From positions 1 through 5,557 of the forward strand of contig JAESUF010000219.1 in NCBI GenBank assembly GCA_016763215.1: 5,557 bases of DNA. The letters are read 5' to 3'. The notes beneath the pieces were generated by a model. It was given only the letters and a program-made list of their open reading frames with translations. It did no database searches and was not told the origin of the DNA. Below are positions 1 to 5,557 of this stretch, piece after piece. The stretch's first letter is position 1. Every line of letters starts with the position of its first letter. The position numbers and the translations under genes are program-made. The DNA is from Flavobacteriaceae bacterium (GTDB taxonomy: Bacteria > Bacteroidota > Bacteroidia > Flavobacteriales > Flavobacteriaceae).

Positions 1-113
1 AAACAGCTACTGAAGAGTTGGCTGTTATGGTAGATACTTTTAAACCTTTAAAGGTCACTGAAGAAGCAATGAAAATAGCAGACGAAGACTATCATAAATC
101 TTGGTTAGAGTAA
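1..113 (+). CDS. hmgA: Homogentisate 1,2-dioxygenase, C-terminal end (partial)
   Basis: Only the last 36 codons are present, with complete codons starting at position 3 and a TAA stop at 111-113. The visible tail contains LAVMVDTFKPLKVT, followed a little later by YHKSW. This resembles the C-terminal end of bacterial homogentisate dioxygenases (typically 'LAVMxDTFxPL...YxKSW'), recalled from the family rather than searched. The enzyme is a cytoplasmic Fe(II) dioxygenase that opens the ring of homogentisate to 4-maleylacetoacetate in tyrosine and phenylalanine breakdown. Its metal ligands lie upstream of the window and cannot be checked. The next gene makes its substrate, which strongly supports the assignment. 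No terminator is visible in the 105-base gap that follows, so co-transcription with the next gene is plausible. Confidence 0.82.
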   Translation, partial: TATEELAVMVDTFKPLKVTEEAMKIADEDYHKSWLE

Positions 114-218
114 TATGTTAGAAAGAAGAATAGATATAACAGCTCATTTAAGAGCCATGTGGTAATTAAAGACGAATCGATTAGGTCAATTATTACAATA
201 ACTAGTAAACATGATATT

Positions 219-1379
219 ATGTCAAAAGAGCTAAAATCAGTAGACTACGGTCTAGAAAAAATATTTGAAGGAGCTAAAGATTTTCTTCCATTATTAGGTA
301 CCGATTATGTAGAATTCTATGTAGGTAACGCAAAACAATCAGCACATTTTTACAAAACAGCATTTGGATTTCAATCCTATGCATACAAAGGTTTAGAAAC
401 AGGATCAACAGATTCTGTAAGCTATGTATTAAAACAAGATAAAATCCGATTGGTGCTAACGACACCATTAAACAGCAAATCACCAATCAACGATCATATT
501 GTAAAGCATGGCGACGGTGTAAAAGTAATTGCTCTTTGGGTAGATGATGCAAGAAGTGCTTACGAAGAAACAACAAAACGTGGCGCAAAATCCTATATGG
601 AGCCCGTTGTTGAAAAAGACGAACATGGTGAAGTTGTTCGGGCAGGAATTTACACCTATGGAGAAACGGTTCATATGTTTGTAGAACGCAAAAATTACAC
701 TGGAAAATTCTTACCTGGATTTCAAGAATGGGAATCGGATTACAACCCTACTCCTGTTGGATTGAAATATATAGATCATATGGTAGGTAATGTTGGTTGG
801 GGTGAAATGAATACCTGGGTAAAATGGTACGAAGACGTCATGGGCTTTGTGAATTTCCTTTCGTTTGATGACAAGCAGATTCACACAGAGTATTCTGCCT
901 TAATGAGTAAGGTGATGAGTAATGGAAATGGTCGGATAAAATTCCCAATTAATGAGCCCGCCAAAGCTGCTAAACGATCACAAATTGAAGAATATTTAGA
1001 CTTCTACGAAGGATCTGGCGTACAACATATTGCTGTTGCCACTGACGACGTTATTAAAACAGTAACCCAGTTAAAAGCTAGAGGAATTGAATTCTTACCG
1101 CCACCGCCTCAAGCCTATTACGATGATATTCCAAGACGTTTGGGTGTACACATGGAGATTATGAAAGAAGACATTAAAGAGCTTCAAAAACTGTCCATTT
1201 TAGTAGACGCAGACGAAGAAGGGTATTTGCTGCAAATCTTCACCAAACCTATAGAAGATCGACCAACATTGTTCTTTGAAATTATTCAAAGAATGGGCGC
1301 TAGAGGTTTTGGTGCTGGAAACTTTAAAGCCTTGTTTGAATCTATTGAAAGAGAACAGGCAAAAAGAGGAACTTTATAA
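219..1379 (+). CDS. hppD: 4-hydroxyphenylpyruvate dioxygenase
   Basis: This cytoplasmic non-haem Fe(II) enzyme turns 4-hydroxyphenylpyruvate into homogentisate, with decarboxylation and side-chain migration, in tyrosine degradation. The product is 386 residues, normal for the family. Two vicinal-oxygen-chelate domains are visible, at about residues 28-158 and 184-341. The three expected iron ligands are present: H187 (in IDHMVGNV), H270 (in GVQHIAV) and E354 (in LFFEIIQRMG). The C-terminal stretch GARGFGAGNFKALFESIE is the typical active-site lid. I chose ATG 219 because MSKELKSVDYGLEKIF matches where flavobacterial orthologs start. The frame stays open back to a GTG at 159, but the extra 20 residues do not look conserved. 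There is no clear Shine-Dalgarno sequence. The preceding gene, hmgA, consumes this enzyme's product, so the two probably form an operon. Confidence 0.96.
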   Translation: MSKELKSVDYGLEKIFEGAKDFLPLLGTDYVEFYVGNAKQSAHFYKTAFGFQSYAYKGLETGSTDSVSYVLKQDKIRLVLTTPLNSKSPINDHIVKHGDGVKVIALWVDDARSAYEETTKRGAKSYMEPVVEKDEHGEVVRAGIYTYGETVHMFVERKNYTGKFLPGFQEWESDYNPTPVGLKYIDHMVGNVGWGEMNTWVKWYEDVMGFVNFLSFDDKQIHTEYSALMSKVMSNGNGRIKFPINEPAKAAKRSQIEEYLDFYEGSGVQHIAVATDDVIKTVTQLKARGIEFLPPPPQAYYDDIPRRLGVHMEIMKEDIKELQKLSILVDADEEGYLLQIFTKPIEDRPTLFFEIIQRMGARGFGAGNFKALFESIEREQAKRGTL

Positions 1380-1390
1380 ATTAGAAAAGG

Positions 1391-1458
1391 GAGAATAGAC
1401 AAAGAGAATAGACAAGTACCACTTCGTCTTTTCTCTTTGTTCTTTTCTCTTTATTCTT
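1391..1458. repeat. Inverted pair of tandem repeats forming a long hairpin in the hppD-TDO gap
   Basis: The left arm is a tandem repeat of 13 bases, GAGAATAGACAAA at 1391-1403 and GAGAATAGACAAG at 1404-1416, differing only in the last base. The right arm is a tandem repeat of 14 bases, TCTTTTCTCTTTGT at 1427-1440 and TCTTTTCTCTTTAT at 1441-1454, with TCTT again at 1455-1458. The arms are inverted relative to each other: 1399-1413 pairs with 1426-1440 at 14 of 15 positions, with one T-T mismatch. The loop side adds AAGT/ACTT (1414-1417 with 1421-1424), and outside it GAGAA 1391-1395 can pair with TTCTC 1445-1449. The RNA could thus form one long hairpin just before the TDO start codon. It lacks a GC-rich stem next to a clean T-tract, so it is not a textbook terminator. 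A role in attenuation, mRNA processing or stability, or a dispersed repeat, is inference. Confidence 0.72.
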
Positions 1459-1471
1459 AACAGGAAAAAAA

Positions 1472-2389
1472 ATGAGTAAAGACGATATCTTAAAAGCCAT
1501 TGAAGAGAAATACCAAAAACTAGGTGTTCCATTAGACTCAATGCTAGAAGGTTTGCTTTGGAGCACACCAATTACCTACTGGGATTATGTTCAAACCGAC
1601 GCATTGTTAGGTTTGCAGATCCCAAGAACAAATCAACCTGATGAAATGGTATTTATTATGTACCATCAGGTGAATGAACTATTATTCAAAATGATTTTAT
1701 GGGAAATCGATCAGGTGGCTAAACCAGAGAAGGTTAGTGCAGAGAAATTCACCATGCATTTAATGCGTATTAGTAGTTATTTTGATATGCTTAGCAATTC
1801 GTTTACTGTTATGGCAGACGGAATGGAACGTGAGCAATATTTAAAATTTAGAAATACATTAACTCCTGCTAGTGGTTTTCAAAGTGCTCAATATAGAAAG
1901 ATTGAATTTGCATCTACAGAATTAATCAACTTGATTGATGTTCGTTTTAGAGATACTATAGATCGTAATTCTTCTTCTAAGAATGCCTATGATCATTTGT
2001 ATTGGCAAGCGGCTGGGAAGAACCATCAAACAGGCGACAAATCGATTTTGATCAAGCTTTTTGATAAAAAGTACATGGGAGATTTTATTGATTTTATGGA
2101 AGATTATAACGAATCTAACCTTTCAAAGAAATTCAAACAACTTCCTGAGAAAGTACAAAAAGATGAACAGCTAATTAAAGCGATGCGTCATTACGATTAT
2201 ACCGTTAATGTAAAATGGGTATTGGCACATTATAATGCTGCAGGAAAATATCTTGGAGGTGGAGATGAAGAGTTAGAAGCAACAGGTGGAAGTAATTGGA
2301 GAAAGTATATGCACCCTAAATATCAACGTAGAATTTTCTTCCCGTATTTATGGACTGAACAAGAGCTCAAAGATTGGGGAACGTTTTAA
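1472..2389 (+). CDS. kynA: Tryptophan 2,3-dioxygenase
   Basis: This cytoplasmic haem enzyme oxidises L-tryptophan to N-formylkynurenine, the first step of the kynurenine pathway. The product is 305 residues, in the usual range for bacterial enzymes. By comparison with the known Xanthomonas enzyme, the key residues are all present: F61 and H65 in the FIMYHQ motif (equivalent to F51/H55), Y123 and R127 in EQYLKFR (Y113/R117, substrate pocket and carboxylate binding), the conserved SGFQS at 134-138, haem-ligand H253 in WVLAHYN, and T271 in TGGS. The alignment was done by eye. AGGA at 1462-1465 precedes the ATG by 6 bases and may help initiation. The gene follows hppD after a 92-base gap filled by an inverted tandem-repeat hairpin, and a strong terminator follows its stop. 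No other kynurenine-pathway gene is in the window. Confidence 0.96.
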   Translation: MSKDDILKAIEEKYQKLGVPLDSMLEGLLWSTPITYWDYVQTDALLGLQIPRTNQPDEMVFIMYHQVNELLFKMILWEIDQVAKPEKVSAEKFTMHLMRISSYFDMLSNSFTVMADGMEREQYLKFRNTLTPASGFQSAQYRKIEFASTELINLIDVRFRDTIDRNSSSKNAYDHLYWQAAGKNHQTGDKSILIKLFDKKYMGDFIDFMEDYNESNLSKKFKQLPEKVQKDEQLIKAMRHYDYTVNVKWVLAHYNAAGKYLGGGDEELEATGGSNWRKYMHPKYQRRIFFPYLWTEQELKDWGTF

Positions 2390-2408
2390 AAATGATAAAT
2401 AATCGTTA

Positions 2409-2450
2409 AAAAAGGGAGTCATTTGAAAAAATGGCCCCCTTTTTGTTTTC
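2409..2450 (+). terminator. Intrinsic terminator after the tryptophan dioxygenase gene
   Basis: A stem pairs 2409-2424 with 2429-2444 around a GAAA loop (2425-2428). It has AAAAA/TTTTT at the base, then GGG/CCC, one A-C mismatch (2417/2436), G-C, one T-G wobble and CATTT/AAATG. The right side runs into a T-rich tract (2440-2444, then TTTT at 2446-2449). The stop codon of the dioxygenase gene is 19 bases upstream. The A-tract on the left flank means it could also work in the other direction. It separates the amino-acid catabolism genes from the downstream unit. Confidence 0.87.
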
Positions 2451-2455
2451 TATCC

Positions 2456-2486
2456 TTTAGATTGTCGTACAATTTTTATAAGTTTG
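2456..2486 (+). promoter_or_regulatory. Bacteroidota-type promoter for the DUF3108 unit
   Basis: TAAGTTTG at 2479-2486 is an exact match to the TAnnTTTG -7 element used by the primary sigma factor of Bacteroidota. A perfect -33 TTTG at a normal distance is missing. TTTA at 2456-2459 lies 19 bases upstream and is the best candidate; TTG at 2462-2464 is only 14 bases away. The element lies just after the terminator and just before a gene start, where a promoter is expected. Transcription would start at about 2490-2493, next to the ATG at 2493, so the mRNA would be almost leaderless. Confidence 0.6.
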
Positions 2487-2492
2487 ACATAT

Positions 2493-3271
2493 ATGAAAAG
2501 AAATATTTTAATCATTTCCTTACTTCTAATTTCTTCTGTATTTGTTGCACAAGAGGATAAAAAAAGCCGTACAAATCTGGAGAGTGGCTAGAATACAAAA
2601 TGAGCTATAGTGGCTTCCTAAAAGCAGGAACAGCGACTTTAGAATTAAAGGAAACACTGTTAAATGGTAAAAAAGTTTACCATGCAAAAGGTTATGGTAA
2701 AACAACTGGGCTCATCGGTTGGTTCTTTAAAGTAAGAGACACTTATGAATCATATTTTGATTTTGAAGATCCAAAACCCTACCTCTTTAAGAGAGATGTA
2801 TACGAAGGTGGTCATGTTATTAAAAGAGATATTAAATTTAATTATGAGAAAGATACTGCAACCATTGAGGATTACAAACGCAAAACAATAAAAAAAGTTC
2901 CTTTTAATAATGTGCAGGACATGATTTCTGCTTTCTACTATCTAAGGAACATTAATATTGATACCATTAAAGCGGGCGATGAAATAAAACTAAATATGTT
3001 TTTCGATTCAAAGACATTTCCTTTTAAATTAAAATTTTTAGGTACTGAAATTATAAAAACAAGGTTTGGAAAAATAAAAACACTTAAGTTACGTCCTGTA
3101 GTTCAGGCGGGAAGAGTTTTTAAAGAAAGTGAAAGTGTAACTATCTGGGTAACCGCAGATGATAATAAGATCCCAATCAAAATTAAAGCGTCGTTATCTG
3201 TAGGTTCTTTACGAGCAGAATTGAAAGCTTTTAAGGGATTATCAAATTCATTTAAAATCATATTTGATTAA
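2493..3271 (+). CDS. Exported DUF3108 domain protein, frameshifted at an A7 run
   Basis: The reading starts at ATG 2493 with a signal peptide: MKRN, a hydrophobic core, and a likely cut at VFVA|Q (after residue 19). In that frame translation stops at TAG 2589-2591 after 32 residues. The rest of the gene is in the -1 frame, open from 2561: YKSGEWLEYKMSYSG leads into a long domain ending at TAA 3269-3271. It resembles DUF3108, a periplasmic family of unknown function. One extra A in the run 2559-2565 would join the parts as DKKKPYKSGEW and give a 259-residue protein. ATG 2600 opens a 223-residue frame but cuts off the conserved domain start and the export signal, so it is probably not the native start. 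The cause could be a sequencing error, a real mutation or slippage. The domain itself shows no further damage. A lipoprotein peptidase gene follows after 43 bases, which fits an envelope role. Confidence 0.8.
2559..2565 (+). other. A7 run where the reading frame changes
   Basis: Seven A's between GAT and GCC mark the only place where the signal-peptide frame and the DUF3108 frame can be joined without losing sequence; the downstream frame has a stop at 2558-2560 and is open only after it. A -1 shift or one added A yields AAA AAG CCG TAC. In the upstream frame the codons are AAA AAA AGC, which is not the classic tandem-slip arrangement, because slipping both tRNAs would place one on TAA. Slippage of RNA polymerase on the A run, or of a single lysine tRNA in the P site, remains possible. 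Confidence 0.7.
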
Positions 3272-3314
3272 ATTGTATTTTTACACCTAATTATTATAGA
3301 ATAAATTATTTTTC

Positions 3315-4586
3315 TTGAAAAAATCAATCCTCCTTTTTCTTAGCCTTTTCCTAGTATTTGCATGTGGTAAAGATGAAAAAAAAGAAATCGTCCCCGTAAT
3401 TAAAAAAAAGGTTGTCCCTAAAGACATTTATGAATTTGGTTATAGACTAAATGACTACAAAGTAATTAAGGATACCATTAAAAATGGTGAAAGTTTCGGA
3501 ATCATATTAGATAGACATCATGTATTCTATCCTAAGATTAACAAAATTGCAACCAAAATAAAAGACACTTTTGATGTAAGACGAGTAAGAGCTGGGAAGC
3601 CTTATCTAATTCTTGCTAAAAAAGATTCTACAGAGAAAGCTCAAATTTTTATTTATAAAGATAGTAGGTCTGTAGCAACTATTATCGATTTTTCAGATTC
3701 TACAATTACTGCATACAAATATAGAAAACCAATCAAAATTATTGAAAAAGAAGTTGCAGGGATTATTTACTCTTCTTTGTCTCAATCTATGGATAGCTTG
3801 CATTTAAATCCGAATCTTACTTATGCCGTTGCGGATATTTATGCTTGGACTTTGGATTTTTATAAACTTCAAAAAGGAGATCAATTCAAACTCATTTATG
3901 AAGAAAAATTTATTGATGACACAACCTTTATTGGGTATGGAAAAGTAAAAGCGGCTCTTTTTACTCACAATAAAAAAGAGTTGTATGCCTATCGATTTAT
4001 TTCTGATTCTAATTTAGGGATTCCAGAATATTATGATGAAGACGGAAACATGTTACGCAGTCAGTTTTTAAAATCTCCTATTAAATTCCAATACCGAATT
4101 TCTTCGAGGTATAATTTAAAGCGTAAAATTGCTTATTACGGAAATAAAATAAAGCCTCATAGAGGAACCGATTTTGCAGCGAATGAGGGAACACCGATTA
4201 TGGCTACCGCTAGCGGAACAGTTTCTGAGTCTGCCTATAAGAGAAGAGGAAATGGTCATTATGTAAAGATTAAGCATAATAACACCTATTCTACTCAGTA
4301 CCTACATATGAGTCAACGTAAAGTACGAAAAGGACAGTATGTAAAACAAGGTGATATTATTGGATGGGTTGGTCATACAGGTAGTACAGAAGGAAGACAT
4401 GTTTGTTATCGTTTCTGGAAATATGGGCGGCAAGTAGATCCTTTTAAACAAAAACTACCTTCAGCAAAGCCTTTAAAAAAGAGTATAAAACCACAATACC
4501 TCAAGTTTATAGCTCCTCTTAGAAACCAACTTAACAGGATAGAACTTCCAACAGAGACCCCTATACAATTAGTAGCCCAAAACTAG
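3315..4586 (+). CDS. M23 family metallopeptidase lipoprotein (MepM/Csd3-like)
   Basis: The product is 423 residues and probably a peptidoglycan endopeptidase that cuts cross-links in the periplasm. The start is TTG 3315: an in-frame TAG at 3297-3299 rules out anything further upstream, and the TTG gives a complete lipoprotein signal, MKKS, a hydrophobic stretch and lipobox LVFAC with C17. Residues about 35-125 resemble the LysM-like/OapA region and 145-250 the second N-terminal domain of MepM/Csd3 proteins (AGIIYSSL, LDFYKLQKGDQF, FLKSPIKFQYRISSRY). The M23 domain spans about 278-377, with zinc ligands H282 and D286 in HRGTD and H331 in YLHMS. The usual HxH motif is HVC (H362, C364), so the third zinc ligand would be a cysteine. 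I recall HVCYRFW in other Bacteroidota proteins, so this may be a subfamily trait. It lies between the DUF3108 gene and pgi, 7 bases from the latter. Confidence 0.92.
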   Translation: MKKSILLFLSLFLVFACGKDEKKEIVPVIKKKVVPKDIYEFGYRLNDYKVIKDTIKNGESFGIILDRHHVFYPKINKIATKIKDTFDVRRVRAGKPYLILAKKDSTEKAQIFIYKDSRSVATIIDFSDSTITAYKYRKPIKIIEKEVAGIIYSSLSQSMDSLHLNPNLTYAVADIYAWTLDFYKLQKGDQFKLIYEEKFIDDTTFIGYGKVKAALFTHNKKELYAYRFISDSNLGIPEYYDEDGNMLRSQFLKSPIKFQYRISSRYNLKRKIAYYGNKIKPHRGTDFAANEGTPIMATASGTVSESAYKRRGNGHYVKIKHNNTYSTQYLHMSQRKVRKGQYVKQGDIIGWVGHTGSTEGRHVCYRFWKYGRQVDPFKQKLPSAKPLKKSIKPQYLKFIAPLRNQLNRIELPTETPIQLVAQN

Positions 4587-4593
4587 TCTAAAC

Positions 4594-5557
4594 ATGCCTT
4601 TACAAAACAGCAATCCTACAAAAACGAATGCTTGGAAAAAGTTAGAAAATCATTATAATGAAATGACTTCTTTTTCAATGCAGAAGGCTTTCAAAGATGA
4701 TACGAATCGAAAAAACAACTTTTCAATTGATTTTAATGACCTCTCCGTTGACTTTTCAAAAAATAGAATTACTTCAAAAACTGTTGAGCTATTAGTAGAA
4801 CTAGCAAATGAAGTTGACTTAAAAGATGCCATTCAAAAATACTTTTCAGGAGATGTTATTAATGTAACTGAAGAAAGGGCAGTACTTCACACAGCGTTAC
4901 GAAGTAATTCTGACAGTCCTATTTATATACAAGGGAAAAACATTAAACCTGAAATTGAAAAAGCACTTCGAAAAATTAGAATCTTTTCGAACAAGCTAAT
5001 TTCAGGAGAGTGGAAAGGCTATACTGGGAAAAAAATTACGGATGTTGTTAACATTGGAATTGGAGGTTCTGACTTAGGACCTGATATGGTCGTTGAAGGA
5101 CTACAATATTATAAAAATCATTTAACAACACATTTTGTTTCGAACATCGATGGAGATCATGTTTCTGAAGTATTAAAAAAACTAAATCCGGAAACAACAC
5201 TATTTGTTATTGTTTCCAAAACCTTTACAACTCAGGAAACGATTACAAATTCCAATACGATTAAAAATTGGTTTTTATCATCTGCTTCTCAATTTGATAT
5301 TGCAAAACATTTTGTTGCCGTTTCTACCAATTTAGAAGCTATAGAAGCATTTGGGATAGACCAAAAAAATGTTTTCCCTATGTGGAATTGGGTTGGAGGT
5401 CGTTTTTCTCTATGGTCTTCGGTAGGTCTTTCTATTAGTTTGTCGGTAGGGTTTGACAATTATAAATTGCTCCTTGATGGTGCAGAACAAATGGATCTCC
5501 ATTTTAGAGATACTAAATTTGAACAGAATGTCCCTGTTGTTTTAGCTTTATTAAGCA
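4594..5557 (+). CDS. pgi: Glucose-6-phosphate isomerase, N-terminal part (partial)
   Basis: This cytoplasmic enzyme interconverts glucose 6-phosphate and fructose 6-phosphate in glycolysis and gluconeogenesis. The gene starts at ATG 4594 and runs off the right edge after 321 codons plus one base; the family is usually about 550 residues, so roughly 60% is present. Visible family marks are NIGIGGSDLGP (153-163), SKTFTTQET (208-216, phosphosugar-binding SIS fold) and VGGRFSLWSSVG, the first family signature, with the catalytic-site arginine at R270. The later catalytic Glu and His are outside the window. It begins 7 bases after the M23 peptidase stop, with no obvious Shine-Dalgarno sequence, so it is probably co-transcribed with the upstream genes. 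No frameshift or stop is seen in the visible part. Confidence 0.96.
   Translation, partial: MPLQNSNPTKTNAWKKLENHYNEMTSFSMQKAFKDDTNRKNNFSIDFNDLSVDFSKNRITSKTVELLVELANEVDLKDAIQKYFSGDVINVTEERAVLHTALRSNSDSPIYIQGKNIKPEIEKALRKIRIFSNKLISGEWKGYTGKKITDVVNIGIGGSDLGPDMVVEGLQYYKNHLTTHFVSNIDGDHVSEVLKKLNPETTLFVIVSKTFTTQETITNSNTIKNWFLSSASQFDIAKHFVAVSTNLEAIEAFGIDQKNVFPMWNWVGGRFSLWSSVGLSISLSVGFDNYKLLLDGAEQMDLHFRDTKFEQNVPVVLALLS

Noticed and set aside
127..134. AGAATAGA after hmgA, also found twice in the repeat at 1391-1416
   Set aside because: Eight bases of A-rich sequence can recur by chance, and no paired arm is present near 127.
115..165. A 16-codon frame (MLERRIDITAHLRAMW) right after hmgA
   Set aside because: It is too short, has no recognisable similarity or ribosome site, and A-rich gaps easily give such frames by chance.
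159..218. GTG at 159 as the start of hppD, adding 20 residues
   Set aside because: The extra residues show no family resemblance, while MSKELKSVDYGLEKIF from ATG 219 fits the usual start and gives a normal length of 386.
274..674. Two minus-strand open frames of 64-70 codons inside hppD
   Set aside because: They lie entirely opposite conserved hppD coding sequence and have no family resemblance; they are shadows.
1374..1571. Minus-strand open frames across the hppD-TDO gap
   Set aside because: They are made of the low-complexity repeat plus the antisense of the TDO start, with no recognisable protein.
2600..3271. ATG 2600 as the true start of a cytoplasmic DUF3108 protein
   Set aside because: Conserved-looking residues YKSGEWLEYK lie in the same frame just upstream, and a well-formed signal peptide sits one frame away at 2493.
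3272..3314. Possible promoter or terminator between the DUF3108 and M23 genes
   Set aside because: The best -7 candidate (TATTATAG, 3292-3299) misses two of the fixed positions of TAnnTTTG and no stable stem with a T-tract is present.

Overview
The window looks like a piece of chromosome from a marine-type flavobacterium (Bacteroidota, Flavobacteriaceae or close). The evidence is the low G+C, A/T-rich gaps, a promoter of the Bacteroidota TAnnTTTG type, start sites without strong Shine-Dalgarno sequences, and protein sequences that read like flavobacterial orthologs. All genes lie on the + strand. No mobile element, CRISPR array, tRNA or rRNA was seen.

Left half (1-2389), aromatic amino-acid catabolism. 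The window opens in the last 36 codons of homogentisate 1,2-dioxygenase (hmgA). It is followed by 4-hydroxyphenylpyruvate dioxygenase (hppD, 219-1379) and tryptophan 2,3-dioxygenase (1472-2389). HppD makes homogentisate and HmgA opens its ring, so the first two genes are consecutive steps of tyrosine/phenylalanine breakdown. The third starts tryptophan breakdown to kynurenine. The hppD-TDO gap is filled by an unusual purine/pyrimidine element made of two tandemly duplicated arms in inverted orientation, able to form a long hairpin. A clear intrinsic terminator at 2409-2444 closes this block.

Right half (2455-5557), envelope and sugar-phosphate genes. A TAAGTTTG promoter element sits only 6 bases before the ATG of a secreted DUF3108 protein (2493-3271), implying a nearly leaderless mRNA. 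As written, that gene is frameshifted: the signal peptide and the DUF3108 domain are in different frames and join across a run of seven A's. One more A would restore a 259-residue exported protein. Next come a lipoprotein M23 metallopeptidase of the MepM/Csd3 type with a TTG start (3315-4586), and glucose-6-phosphate isomerase (pgi), which begins 7 bases later and runs off the right edge. Short gaps and the lack of terminators suggest these three form one transcription unit.

I did not find a clearly new biological system. The points most worth a second look are the A7 frameshift, which could be an error, a mutation or slippage; the inverted-tandem hairpin element at 1391-1458; and the HxC variant of the usual HxH zinc motif in the M23 peptidase.
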